Below, piece after piece: positions 1-11,332 of a stretch of 64,000 bases of DNA. The notes beneath the pieces were generated by a model. The model ran no database searches. It had not been told where the DNA came from and saw nothing but the letters and a program-made list of their open reading frames with translations. The stretch comes from Acephala macrosclerotiorum. Taxonomy: Eukaryota; Ascomycota; Leotiomycetes; Helotiales; Mollisiaceae. Location of the stretch: assembly GCA_014904845.1 (NCBI GenBank), contig MU119203.1, positions 124,001 to 188,000 on the forward strand. The letters are read 5' to 3'. Position 1 is the stretch's first letter; the number at the start of each line of letters is the position of its first letter. A program made the translations under genes and the position numbers.

Positions 1-4
1 TCAC

Positions 5-118
5 CTTGCTTCGATCATAGACCCAATTGTTGTAAGGATCATCTGCGAAAGCTTCTTGGATGGCCGTTATGGCTCCTGGGATGTCTTGATCTATGAGGGG
101 CGAGATCTGGATTGGCAT
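5..118 (-). CDS. GNAT-type N-acetyltransferase, first exon only (partial)
   Basis: The minus strand starts at an ATG at 118 and stays open for 38 codons to position 5, where an AAG|GTGA splice donor follows. The peptide begins MPIQISPLID and contains AFADDPYNNWVY. This resembles the opening of fungal GNAT acetyltransferases, where an N-terminal strand is followed by a helix carrying an AF.DDP.N.W motif before the acetyl-CoA fold. The acetyl-CoA-binding core lies outside the window, so substrate and activity cannot be inferred. The family call rests on this short N-terminal signature alone. Confidence 0.55.
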
Positions 119-1125
119 CTTGTAATTTGTCTGATGGAGGTTGACAGGATGGATGATCAATTGTAAGTGGCAAGGAGGTCAACAAATGTGTCTCACTTCT
201 CTTTGCCTCAGGTCGTTAAAAGTTGCTTAAAGATGGGGGTACTTCTCGGTGCTGCATCGCAGTAAGTGGTTGAATGATAAGAGAAGGTTGAATTTTGTGG
301 CTTGAAATTAGCTTATGGAAATCATCACCATGACCATCAGTTCTTTCCTCATCAACAGCTCGCCTTCATCGAGCGTCCTTGCCGACAAAGAATATTGACT
401 TTGTTGCACGTTTATGGTCGGAGATTTTTGATTCCAAACAACCCGAGATCCTCGAAATCGACTTCTCATGTATATTGCGTTTTCATTATTGCCAGGCTTC
501 GAGTGGAACTTCCTCAGCCGTGAAGAGTGTCAAGTTTGGTGTTCTCGGAGGCAACTTATCCTCAATCTTGAGTTCCGATCCTACCATTGCACCCGCCGGA
601 GAGGTTGCGGGATATTCATTTCCGTGTAAGCAGTCGTTCTGAAATCTGATACCGTAAATGCTATGGTACACTTGGCTCTGGAGTCCTCAGAAGCTTCGTG
701 GCCCTCGGAAGCCGTGAGCAACATCTCATAAACTTGCTCAGCTTTCTATCCGGAAGTCACATATCCTCATACTTGCTCACATGACTATGCATCTTTGAAG
801 CACGGCACGGCTCAGAGGTCTGCTATCCGTGCGATGCCATATATTTTGCGTTGATCTAGGACAATATCTGCTACTCCCAGCGCTTGTGCGATCGATTCAG
901 CAGGAAGTGTTTATATACATGCTTTCCTTATGCTGAGTGTGCAGGTTCATGTCATTCTGTGTGATCTGATATTTGAAGCATGGAGAGAGTCAGCATGAAG
1001 ACATTAATGAGACTGTTTGCATGATTCTCTGAAGACGACACGGAACGGTGTTTTGATACCGCCAGAACCCGGGAGGGACCTTTATCCGCTGCCGGATTGT
1101 GGGAGATCTGATCTAATCTGGTGGG

Positions 1126-1173
1126 TGTGGAATCTACTGTGGAATCTACTGTGGAATCTACTGTGGAATCTAT
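1126..1173. repeat. 12-bp minisatellite, four copies
   Basis: Four head-to-tail copies of TGTGGAATCTAC, the last ending in T instead of C. The period of 12 keeps every frame open, so overlapping frames read as short peptide repeats (VDST on minus, WNLL on plus). No convincing gene contains it. Confidence 0.9.
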
Positions 1174-1820
1174 TGTGTCTGGCAGCACGCACAGACTGTC
1201 GTGCTGAAACCAGGAGAGCCGGGTCCGAAACACAGGCCTGTCTCACCCATCGACATGCCTGTAATCGCCTGCAATGCATCACCACCACCTCGACTCCCTC
1301 GCCCAAATGATCCAAGCCAGCGCACCGAAAGCCTGAACAGCTCCTCTCTTGGCACCCAGTTGAGGCTTTGCTCGCCCACCGCCCTTGCACGAGACTGCTC
1401 CACGATGCATCCACTCACCCTGGACTGCACCAGTCTTCACAATGCTTGATCCTGCGTGATGATCGGCCCGCAAGATTCGTTCCACCGTGACGCCGTTGCT
1501 TTCTCAATGCCTGCGCAGTGCGAGGTCTCAGATCACTGCAGTCAGAGCTTGGTGTTACCGTAATGCCATAAGCGAGTCCAGCCTCAGGGGCAGCTTCTCC
1601 CGAGGTGTCGCATTTACCAATCCTGCGTGTCGTGACCTTTATATGCTAAGAGTTCCAGTCCACGGCCCACTATGGCACACTCCTCACACTCTGAGGCTGG
1701 ACCTAAGCCTGGACCCTCTTCTTCCTCATAGACGGTCGCTTCCCACGCATGCCGACTCCTGGTGTCCACCTGGCTGTGGCGTCTTGAAGACCGCCGCCGA
1801 TCGTCACATCTGATACATTC

Positions 1821-1865
1821 TTTCCTCCTCCTGCTTGGATCTTCTTCCACCTTTCTTCTTCACAC
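1821..1865 (+). promoter_or_regulatory. CT-rich promoter tract
   Basis: A run of C and T (TTCCTCCTCCTGC, then CTTCTTCCACCTTTCTTCTTC) lies 170-210 bases before the ATG of the membrane-protein gene. Pyrimidine tracts of this kind commonly precede transcription starts in filamentous ascomycetes. The regulatory role is inferred from position and composition only. Confidence 0.35.
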
Positions 1866-2031
1866 GACTGGTTCGTGATTTTCATTCTGAGGTTGGTTTT
1901 TTGGCTAGGAGTGGTAGAGATTTGCACCCATTACGTTCTATCAGCTGGTCTTCTTTCAACATATCACACTTTATGCTGGACATCTCTTACGATCTGGCGG
2001 ACGACAAGGGCCATTGAGTGCCTGGCAGAGG

Positions 2032-3994
2032 ATGAATACGACGATGGCACCAATGGATCAGCTACGACAGCACACTTTGGAGGAATTGAGACGACGGCAT
2101 GACCCAATAAATGAAGCACCGTTACGGCGGAGGGATAGTGAAGGGAAGAGAGACGGAGGAGATAGCAGTAGCACTGGAGGAGGTGGAGGGGGTGGAGGAG
2201 GAGATGGAAGCGGGAACGGGAATGGAGGGAACTCGGACTCGAATAACAACGGCGATGATGGGAAGGATAATAACAATGGCAAAAATGATGGAGGAAACAA
2301 CAACCAGAAGCCTAAGAGCAGCCCCCAAGCAGTAGAAGCCCCTCCTTTGCCGCCGCCTACTTTCGCTCCGAGCGCCGCGGCTTCAGCAACACCAACGACG
2401 GTTGTCCTGATTTCAACGACGGCTGCTCCACCCCAGGTCTCGACAACTACTGCTCTTGCATTGCCGGCAGCAGCAAGTTCGCCATCGAATGTAGGATCGT
2501 CCACGTGAAGTATCATTTCAATTGACTAACGCAACCAGACCTTCATTTCAACTTTCTTCCCCGCTACTACACCGATTGCTACTACTCCACCATTTCCCGA
2601 ACTACCATCCTCCGCCTTCAGCGATCCTCCACCATCCTCGAGCCAACCTCGCAAAGGTGTCTCAGATGATCCCGACTTTCCTCCTACCAAGAGTCCCAAG
2701 ACTATGACAGCTACGGCCACAACATCGATGTCGCTTATCTCCGCCGAATCTGCAGTTGCATCCCCTACGCCAACTTCAGCAGGGAACGATTCTAACAATG
2801 GCAACAACACTCATCACGACAAAGACAATGACAAACACGGCAATTCAGATCTAACACCAACAGCTCAACACCTCTTGATTGCTGCTGGGGCCATGGGTAA
2901 TGCTTCTGCAAATATACGTTGCATTTAACTAACTCCTTGCAGGTGCCTTCATCATGGTTATAGCCGGGTTATACTTCCTGGCGAGGATGCGAAAGATAGA
3001 CCTTTTCGCATACTTCCGGAACCGCCAGTTCAGCAAGGGTGGTTCTCGTGGATGGTATGGATATTGGAAACGAGAAGAAGACTATACTTCAGATCCTCCT
3101 CCAAAATACTCTGGCGAAGCATATCTATCCGAGAAGGGCATTCCTACACAACAAACTATCGACGCCTTTTATACACCAACAGCTGTGCCGAAAATGGCAA
3201 CACCAATATCCTCTGCTAATGCACTAGCACGATCGGATTCTAGACGTCAAGACATGGTCCGTGAAGCTCTCCTGGACAACCCCGCACCATTCGCAACGAC
3301 ACCAGCTCCAGAGCCTGCAGTCCTATCAGAAACTGAGAACTTCTATGGCGTCGCTACCCAGCCCACTTCCCTTTCTCGCCTACCTGGCACTCAAAGCACC
3401 ACTGTCTCTCAACCCAATTCAAAATACAACAATACCGGCACACAAAACACTTTCCTTACCATGAGGACGCAAGATGCATATGATCCCAATCAAAGAGAAC
3501 CCAATCATCTTAGCTACCTCTCATCTCTGTCTTCTGGTTTCGGCGACGGCCTCATTATCCCCGATCCAACTGTGGTTGGTGCAGGGCGACAGAGCTATCG
3601 TCAATCCAAGGCACCTGGCGCTGGAAGATTCTCCTGGATGACATCCAACCGAGGGACCATGGCCGGACCTCCTGCTCCATATGGAGACCGAGACACTGTC
3701 TACACGACTGCCTCCATCGAGTCTGCGCCAAGGTTCAGGACCGTTAATTCGTGGGTCGCTCAACAAGCTGGACGAGTAGAACGTCATCAGCAGAGTGACC
3801 AAGAGGTCCCAGCGATGCCTCCGATTCCAGCACCTCTTCAGTCGCAAAACACTGGAGTTGGAGTTGGGGTTGACCATCGAAGGATCCCAAGCGAGAATCC
3901 TGCATTCAAAGCACACCCAGGAGATGAGATCGAGATAGGTAGAGGGTCAAGAGTCCCCTCTAGCATTTTGGACAGGAAAATTGGTATTAATTAG
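2032..3994 (+). CDS. single-pass membrane protein with Gly/Asn/Ser/Thr-rich N-terminal region
   Basis: Exons 2032-2490, 2539-2896 and 2943-3994 give about 622 residues. Both introns (48 and 46 nt) have CTAAC-like branch sites and join in frame. The first intron's GTAGGA donor is weak, so that join is the least sure. The N-terminal part is charged, then has a polyglycine run and a Gly/Asn/Asp stretch, then a Ser/Thr/Pro-rich region typical of heavily O-glycosylated fungal surface proteins. A single hydrophobic helix at residues about 264-288 ends in ARMRK and leads into a cytoplasmic tail of about 330 residues, rich in Ser, Pro and Thr. The order resembles Mid2/Wsc-like or Skg6-like sensors, but I see no signal peptide and no cysteine-rich ectodomain. 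Function is unknown. The preceding in-frame codons (from 2014) lack an ATG, so 2032 is the first possible start. Confidence 0.7.
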
Positions 3995-4661
3995 GTTGTT
4001 CACGAGACCATGCTTTTTTGATGCTGGCTTCTCGGTTCTGTGTATATATCCATTGACGTCGCCGGGCCTGGTGCCTTGGTTGACCAAAAATTCAGCATAG
4101 CGTGGGAGTTGATCGACGTAGTGGATGAATATTTAATGTACAGATGAATTGAAGAGCAGACTGAATATAATCAAAGTCTTGAAATTGTACTCGGCTGGTG
4201 AATCATGATCTTCGGACGTTGGTGCTGGTGTCACAAAAGTTTCACAGAGTACCTAGGTAGGCTAGTACTTTGTGATCCAATGCTCAACACAGTCCAACGT
4301 CCAAATCTTCAGCTTCAATAGCCTCCTAAGCTCACACACGTATCGTACTCGCAAGGTGAAGAGAAACCCCTCAAGTTTATTGGCTGCTGAGTAAAAACAC
4401 GTGCTACCCCTCGATCTCATGCAAACAGCTACTAAAAATAGGATCCGATTCACTCTAGACATGAACTCAGCCTCACCTACACGCATGCATTCTTGACTCG
4501 CCAGCCCTCTCTGCTATGTCGATCATGATCTTCGACCTTAACCATTACTACACGAACACTTCACCAACATAACAAAAACAAAGCTTGCCACTTCATCAGC
4601 CTTCCCGATCTTTCCCTGATACTCGAAACAGGCTTTGCTGCTACTGCAGCCCCAAGCCAAG
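3995..4661. other. intergenic region
   Basis: Spacer of 667 bp between two plus-strand genes. It should hold the 3' untranslated region of the membrane protein and the promoter of the next gene. A pyrimidine/A-rich stretch before 4662 is the only notable composition. No other feature was seen. Confidence 0.5.
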
Positions 4662-6110
4662 ATGCTGGACGAGAACTTGCCAACCTTCTACCTGAAGCCT
4701 TCCTCGGACAATCCTCTCTCGAGCACTATCTACCTGAGCGAGCACGGTTCAGAGCTTCAGCCAGAATACATTTTACGACGTCCAGACCCAAAGCTCCCAG
4801 GATCAAAGAACTGCTATGCGGTAGCCCTCTACGATTCCTACAATCCAGATGTACTATATGCAGAAGTGCTGGTACAGCCAGAATGGCAGCAGCCTACACT
4901 CTCTGCAGCAGAAGTCCGAGCACAGAATGGCATACCTCCACCACCAATACCGATCGTACCGAACCAGTTTGCAATCCAGCTATACAACCCAGACCAACAG
5001 GTTATTATCAGGCAAATTCCAGGTACAACCTTTACGCCGGCACATTGGGAATTCGAGATGCCGCAGACAAGCTTTCGAACACCCTCAGCCTCAGCGCTTG
5101 ACAGAAGTCAGAATGACCCCGCAGCCTCGGACATTACGCCGAAGATTAGTTTCAAGTGGAAGAGGGACGGAAAGCTATCGAAAGATATATCATGTTTCCT
5201 GTATGGGAAGTCGACGGATGGGAAGAAAAACAAGGATCCGGATATCGTAGTTGCCATGTACAAGAACAGCAACCTTACGGTCTATCAACCAAACATGCAC
5301 CGAGTGGAGGTCGAGGATACCAAGGGCTTGGAGGTTGTTCTGATACTGGGTGCAGCTGTCATCAAAGACATATTCTTCAACGCCAGCAGGGAACTCTTCA
5401 ACATTGGAGCTCCAGGAGCCAACGCCCCTCCAGTGAACACAAAACGAAAGAACAGCTATCCCGTCATAGCTGGCAAAACCTCCGCATCACCACCCGTCAT
5501 GTCCGGCGGCATCTTACCCACAACAAGAATCAACGTCCCAGCCTCCCAAATCCCTCCACCAGCTCCCCTGCGAGCCCAACAAAACATATCCCGCCCACCA
5601 GCCGCCGACCCGCGGACACAATGGGAAATCGACGCCGAAACCGAGCGACTAAAAAGAATCGTCTCGGCTGAAGAAAAAGCCCGCGCAAAAGCCGACCGAG
5701 AAGAAGAGAAACGAATCAGAAAAATGCTCGAAGAAGAAGAAAAAGAAGCTCGGAGACGACAAGCTGAAGTTGATAAAGAGACCGAGAGGTTAAGGAAACA
5801 GTATGGTGTTCCTGCTAACCCAGGACCGGGACCGAGCGTTTCATTCGCGCCCCCGCCAACGCTGCCGCAAAGACAGCAGCAGCCAGGCATGCCGCAGTGG
5901 CAGAGTGCTCCGCATTCTCAGGCTCCGCCTATGGTGAGACCGCAGAGTACGCCGGGGGGACCAGGACCCTCTATTAATACTTGGTTGCAGAGACCGCAGG
6001 CTCAAGGATTGCCGTATCTTCAGACTCCTGGGAATGGAACGGCTAGTTCGAGTGGATTCTTTGGTTTAGGGGGGAAGAAAGTGCAGAAGAAGAGATCGGT
6101 GTTTTTCTGA
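4662..6110 (+). CDS. conserved fungal protein with C-terminal coiled coil (unnamed)
   Basis: This is a single-exon gene of 482 residues. The first ATG in frame is at 4662 (MLDENLPTFYL), because the upstream in-frame codons contain none. Residues 1-240 look like a compact domain with many beta-type stretches and contain KISFKWKRDGKLSKDISC and the hydrophobic run VVLILGAAVIKDIFF. Residues 245-315 are proline- and serine-rich. Residues about 318-385 form a strongly charged Glu/Lys/Arg helix likely to be a coiled coil (EEKARAKADREEEKRIRKML). The C-terminal 100 residues are Pro/Gln/Gly-rich and end in a basic VQKKRSVFF. I recognise the layout as that of a widely conserved ascomycete hypothetical protein but know no function for it. 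Confidence 0.8.
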   Translation: MLDENLPTFYLKPSSDNPLSSTIYLSEHGSELQPEYILRRPDPKLPGSKNCYAVALYDSYNPDVLYAEVLVQPEWQQPTLSAAEVRAQNGIPPPPIPIVPNQFAIQLYNPDQQVIIRQIPGTTFTPAHWEFEMPQTSFRTPSASALDRSQNDPAASDITPKISFKWKRDGKLSKDISCFLYGKSTDGKKNKDPDIVVAMYKNSNLTVYQPNMHRVEVEDTKGLEVVLILGAAVIKDIFFNASRELFNIGAPGANAPPVNTKRKNSYPVIAGKTSASPPVMSGGILPTTRINVPASQIPPPAPLRAQQNISRPPAADPRTQWEIDAETERLKRIVSAEEKARAKADREEEKRIRKMLEEEEKEARRRQAEVDKETERLRKQYGVPANPGPGPSVSFAPPPTLPQRQQQPGMPQWQSAPHSQAPPMVRPQSTPGGPGPSINTWLQRPQAQGLPYLQTPGNGTASSSGFFGLGGKKVQKKRSVFF

Positions 6111-6847
6111 TTGATGGTACAAGCGACATTCGTATGAGTGGCGCTTTGAGACTGCATAGATGGGAGTTTGGGGAATTTTTGCTACTATGCAACAAGCATT
6201 ATCATGAGTATGAGGAATACACGATACTTACGGCTGAGATTCGTCGTATATGAAGATATGAAATGAAGTACGAAGATTAAATTTGACTCTCCTTCAGTCT
6301 GGATTCGTGATTAATTTTGTTTGTCATTTTACTTGACTTTACCATTCATCTATAGTCGTAGATGTGCATTGCTGGTTCCGAGGCCTAAATTCAGTTGAGA
6401 GCAGCATGTTGCACATTCAGTCGACTTCCAATGTCCCAACTTGGCCTGGACAATTACGACGCGCCAATACCGAGAATGAATCTAGGTACTAGTCTGAGTC
6501 ACGCCACAGGAGTGACTCGTTAAGGACGGGTTGTCTGTCTGAATTCACATCGTTGAAGTTTTGATTTATTCCTCGCTTCTTCTCTATGTCTACCTTCGAA
6601 GTTTGGTCCTGCTAGACTGTTTTCTAGTTTGGGAAGGAGTATCCTTGACTTTTTAGCGGAATTGGGTATCCCGATTTGAATTGAGGAAGGCTTCAATATC
6701 AAGTGGTTCCTTCCCTCTGTCGTCACTTCCGTATCGAGAAGTGACTCGGCAGCTTCGCGCTTGAGATAGTGAAAGAGTAACCCTAAGAGCAGATCCCAGC
6801 CATTGTCTAACCTCCATCATAGTACAACTTGATAAGCCCTCAGTCCC
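6111..6847. other. intergenic region between convergent genes
   Basis: Spacer of 737 bp between the coiled-coil gene (plus) and the SDR pseudogene (minus). It holds the two 3' ends. No further feature was recognised. Confidence 0.5.
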
Positions 6848-7976
6848 TCACTTATCAACATCCAACCCCAACACGAACCCCCTAACAGCCTCCAAATTCT
6901 TCTCCATCTCCTTAACCTTCGCCTCATACCTCTGTACGCAATCCTCTCCAAGCGGCAATCTCAAAGCCCCTTTTCAAGATTCTTGGCCACGCCTTCCCCC
7001 ATCACAACGTCGAACATCACACTTACTGCTTTATTGGCATCTCCTCTCTATTTTCAACGTTAGTTTGCCTCTTACAATTTCGAGGGTGAGTTGTTCGAGT
7101 CAAGATTACGAACCTGCTTCCCATCCATCTCTCCAAACTTCCCCAACGTCGCCTTCACACTCGTCTCTTTATACGCCTCACTCATCTCTCTCTTCGGCCT
7201 CATCGTACTCCCTCCTGCCAAAAATCTGGTTCTGAAAGCACCAGGTTCAACCTACACCAAATCCAAAGCGTGAGTTTAATTTCTTCCACACCATAGCAAA
7301 GGTGAGACTGACAAGTAAAACTCTAATCCCAAAAGGCGAAACCTCTCTCTGCAAAGACTCTGAAAGACCTTCGAGCGCGGACTTTGAAGCAGCGTAGAGG
7401 CCCGAGGTAGTGAGACCGTCGATTCCGGCTACAGAGGTGATATTTACTATTGTGCCGAACTTCTGGGAGCGCAGGAGGGGGAGGGCGGAGCGGATTAGGC
7501 GGAGGGGACCGAAAAAGTTGGTTTCTAGTTGGGCGTGTGCTTCTTGATCACTTTGGTCTCTCTGTCAGCTTCTTGTTCTAAGCAAAGAAGTGGGCACGCG
7601 AGAAGACGGAAAGCCGCGAGAAAAGGGGCCTTAAAAAGTGAAAGCGAAATAATGAGAGGGAGAAGGAAGCACGAACTCAATATCCTCAATAGCCCCTAAA
7701 ATCGAATACCCCCCGCATTATTTACCAAAATATCCAACCTTCTCCATATTTCATTACAGCCTCAAGCATGAGCTCCCCGGCATTCTGAGCATTCACATCA
7801 AGAGAAACCCAATGTCCGCCCAATTCTGAGATAGACTGGTAGGAGGTTGCTTTTGATGGGTTCCGAGCGGTGGATATTACGGTATGACCCGCTTTGAGAG
7901 CGTGGGTTGCGAGGGCGGCGCCGAGACCGGTGGAAGTTCCTGTTATCAACCAGACTAGCTTTTGGGCGGTGACCAT
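6848..7976 (-). pseudogene. short-chain dehydrogenase/reductase (SDR), frameshifted
   Basis: The start at 7976 opens with KLVWLITGTSTGLG, the nucleotide-binding glycine motif of classical SDRs. The conserved N-N-A-G motif, the catalytic serine region (NITSVAG) and the Y-x-x-x-K active site (GLYAASKSALEG) all follow on the same strand, but in different frames. Between about 7710 and 7745 one base is missing before LDILVNNAG and two extra G lie in a run of six G (7709-7714). A third lesion, one missing T near 6970, breaks the frame in the C-terminal part. The remaining sequence is otherwise clean, with intron-like interruptions at about 7560-7680, 7265-7330 and 7030-7110. Two of the three lesions fall in homopolymers, so base-calling error is an alternative to true decay. 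The substrate is unknown; the intact version would be an NAD(P)H-dependent oxidoreductase. Confidence 0.75.
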
Positions 7977-9073
7977 TGTGAGCGTTGTTGATGATTGGAC
8001 GTTTTGCTTTAGGTATCTGAGTTGGATGGGTGAGATGTACGGCTACTTCAGTAAGATATAACTAATGAATGCTAGATAAAGAGCTTCAAGATATATGTTC
8101 CGCGCACCAGCCTGAAAGCTGCAGCTCAAACGGAGATTATGGACATTAGAATTTAACCGCGGACATGAACCTGTTTGGAGGAATGTATGTCTCAGGAGCA
8201 GATCGTCATGAGGTGATTCTGACTCTCATACAGAGAACTTTTGGTGATATTCACGTTCTGCATCTTACATTTCGGACTTTATTCGAAAACCTCTGAATTA
8301 AGAACGAATATTTTGCATAAATGCTAAGGGACACTGTTGTGCATTGCATGCTAAGGGGCACCTCAATATTCTAAAGCATTAGACTCAGAAGAATGTACGT
8401 GAGCTGTTTGATTATTGGTGTAGTTTATTCTGCACTTGCAGATCATATGAAGCTACCTCAACTTGAGAACGGATGTAAGAAAGTTCACTGTAGCTGGAGG
8501 GACTATCTCAACACTGTGGAACAATGGTAGTAGTACATCAACAATGCTTTATTGAATGAACGAGCTCGAAACGTTCTTGCAAGGCAGTCCAAACGAAGGC
8601 AAAATCCTGCGATGACAGAAAGTAACTCTTGATTCAACTATTTCGTACTCGTAGCCTCATCTCCCATACACCATACTATCGACTACAGAATACCTCTACA
8701 CATCATAGATTGTGGCTCCGAAACTTCGCTGCCGGAGAGAAAATGAAAGGAAAAGACATCCACCGCTCTGCTTGCAGATCTTGCGCCGTAAATGCAGAAA
8801 CGAGGTATCCAAGCACAAATTGTGCTGGCTCGCTAGCCATGCCGGATTGCTAGCTCCCTCCTTCATATCAGAAAAAGTCCGTGATATCCCGCTTGTTATT
8901 CCCAGAAGACAAATCCCATCGTACAAAATGGTACGTCACACAATTCGAGTGACCAACTGCAAAAGCTGCATAGTCCGGAACCAAATTCGCTCCCCCAAGT
9001 CGCTCGCTATGCAAGATTTGAGCAGCATCCAACTCCGTGCCCCAGAAATTCTCTAAGACGATGTGTTGTGTGC
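7977..9073. other. intergenic region
   Basis: About 1.1 kb. It holds the 5' side of the SDR pseudogene and the probable 3' untranslated region of the Ste50-like gene. Short open frames at 8629-9077 on both strands show no recognisable domain. Nothing else was seen. Confidence 0.45.
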
Positions 9074-10669
9074 TCATATGATACCGCCAGGGGGATCATA
9101 TGTTGCTTGTACACCTCTCCCTCCATTCCGATCGAGTCCTGCGCTCCCAGGTCCTTCGCCTGCTTGTGGATCCGTACTTGGACTGATCTTTCGAAGCATG
9201 AACATGGGCTTCTTCCCTTCCTTGTCTAATTGCTTGAATAAAATCAGTGGCTTCTCTTCCATCCCTAGACATCGTTCCTTATCACCGTAGACAATATACA
9301 AAGCGTATTGTTCCCAAGGAGCATTTATATTGTACTTCTTGAGAGCTGCCGGTAGGACCTTGTAGCATGGATCTTCCATGCTGACACGGAAGGACTTGAA
9401 TATTTCGACTGAGCCATTTGAGGAAGGTGTATCGAGTGCTGGTGTTTGAGCGCGCCGCAAGGGCGCAGGCTTCTGACTGTCTCGCGAATATGTCGAGGGC
9501 TGATAGTTGTCGTTATCGTTCTGCGGGAAGGTACTGCGGGCAGGGGTAGGTTGGTCAGAGCGGTAGGATCGAGAGGCAAGGGTTGATCCGCTGAGTGTGG
9601 GAGGAGATGTTGGTGAGGGTTGATTAGGAGAGGGGTATCCAGGAGAAATCGAGGCTTGCGAGCCGCCATTCATTGCTGCAAGGTGTGATGATGAAAGCAC
9701 GGCTCGTTCTGCTGCATTTGCAGGATCCAGCGCTTGTTCCATTAGAGACCTTTCCTGCCCGGGTTGGCCATATGTAGGAGATGCATTTTTCGGGTCATAG
9801 TAGAGCTTCTTCGTCGAAAACTTCCTGGAAAGACCACCACCAGACTGGCTTGAAGATGGGGTAGGTGCAGGTGGCGATATCGTACTCGAGGCGTCGTAGT
9901 TATAGGTAGCTTGGTTGTTCGATTCGCCAGTGCCTGGTGGAGGTAATGGTTGGCCCTCTTTGGCCATCCGAAAGACTGGCAGCAGGTCTTCCCTCAGTCG
10001 AGTGTATTCGGCTGTTATCCTGCGCAATTGTTCCTCTGCAATGCTCATTCGCTCGTCTCGCAACCGTAGTTGTTCCACCAACTGCTTGATGTCCTTTAAA
10101 GTCGCCGTGGCATATTGAGCTTCTGCATCCGCAGCTAATATAGCAGTCAGTACAGCTCCTCATGTTTAGAATTCATAGCTCACATAATGGGACATAGTGG
10201 TCGCTCTCTATCGGTATGTCTTGTTTGATCTTGATGTCGTATACACTCTTCAGGATAGTGAGTCGATGCCCAACACTTGCCACTCCCATCTGCTTGAGGT
10301 CGTCATGCTGTAATGCTACCAGTGCTTCGCCGACAATCTCGTTTTCTACGCTGTATGAGTTCATGTCCTCGACTTGTCCTCGAGGCCAGGGCGCCTACCT
10401 AAGAATTGATCGCCATACTGCTGCAGACCCAAGCTGCTCACAAAGTCAGCGCACTCGTCCGCTGTCCATTCCGTGATTATTGTCTCCGGTAGCCTGTCTC
10501 CCGTGCTGTGCTGATAGGTCGTAGGCGTGTGGTTGTTCGAGGAGAGTTCTGAGGAAGTTGGGCTAGCTTCCGAGTCCGTGGCCAGGGTCGGTGAACTAGC
10601 ATGCAGTGAACGCTCGTACTCATCATCTGCGTCGGATTCTGGATACGCTGTACCACTCTCAAAAGCCAT
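9074..10669 (-). CDS. ste50: Ste50-like MAPK-cascade adaptor (SAM and Ras-association domains)
   Basis: Exons 10669-10399, 10345-10184 and 10134-9074 give about 497 residues. The introns (53 and 49 nt) are both in frame. The first ATG is at 10669; the open frame upstream of it has only a GTG. Residues about 70-137 form a SAM domain (WTADECADFVSSLGLQQYG ... MGVASVGHRLTILKSVYDIK). Residues about 150-190 form a short coiled coil. A long Ser/Pro-rich linker follows. Residues 386-461 are a Ras-association domain (SVEIFKSFRVSMEDPCYKVL ... KPMFMLRK). This order is that of Ste50, which bridges the MAPKKK Ste11 (by SAM-SAM contact) and Cdc42/Ras-type GTPases in the mating, filamentation, osmotic and plant-infection MAPK pathways. 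The spliced SAM domain supports the first join. Confidence 0.92.
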
Positions 10670-11332
10670 TTTCCTTGCGTTGGAAGCAGTTCGATGCGCG
10701 GATGTTGAGATAGGGCTCTCGAACGTTGGAAGTTGCTCTGCTTCACTGCTTCGCTGCTTCACAGCCGAATCGAGTTTAGCGCTCGCTAGCCCGCTATGAA
10801 CCTGAACCTGAACCTGAAAGCCGCACTGGGCAATTTAAATGGGCCTGATATTAATAGAGACGAAATATAGCTAAACGCCGTATGTGACTGGAACGACGAG
10901 GTAACTGATCTTCTCCTCGCCACTCACTTAATTGCGCAAGAGAACGATTTACACTAGTTCGTGGCGATTATTCGAGTGCGTCTTTGAGATAGAGTTCGTA
11001 CTCATCGTCTGAGCTTGGCTTTTGTGCAATCTGCGACAAGGAGACGAGGCAGGGGTGCGATCAAGGTGAGACAGCACAACAATTGTGGGCAGAAAGTATG
11101 ATAGAACCATAGAAACGGATATGTAGGGGTTGGGTTCGCTGATAAAGCTACCACAACTACTTTAAAAACATCCAATTGGTATAAAGTATTCCGCGCCTTC
11201 CTTTCCCCATTCCATATCCCCTGATTTCTCCGATCCCGTTACGCCGGATGAAAGACCCTCCCCAACGTCATTGATCATTTTCGTGTTTATCATGTACAAT
11301 TCAGAATGTGCTAGTAGCGATAATATGCGCTG
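10670..11332. other. intergenic region with CTGAAC hexamer repeat
   Basis: Spacer of 663 bp between two minus-strand genes. It holds the Ste50 promoter and the 3' region of the Tea4-like gene. A short CTGAAC-type hexamer repeat (three copies) lies at about 10797-10816. The stretch at 10840-10870 is AT-rich. Confidence 0.5.

Larger units (their letters stand above)
119..2031. other. intergenic region with one minisatellite and a coding-like fragment
   Basis: No complete gene is recognised. The minus strand at about 486-620 carries a 61-codon open stretch with protein-like composition (it includes KIEDKLPPRTPNL and EEVPLEAWQ), but it has no start or splice context that I can defend. It may be a gene remnant. 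A 12-bp tandem repeat lies at 1126-1173. The last 200 bases before the next gene are pyrimidine-rich, as is usual for fungal promoters. Confidence 0.4.

Noticed and set aside
2058..2516. 152-codon minus-strand frame rich in Pro, Ser and Val
   Set aside because: Antisense of the polyglycine/Thr-rich first exon of the membrane protein.
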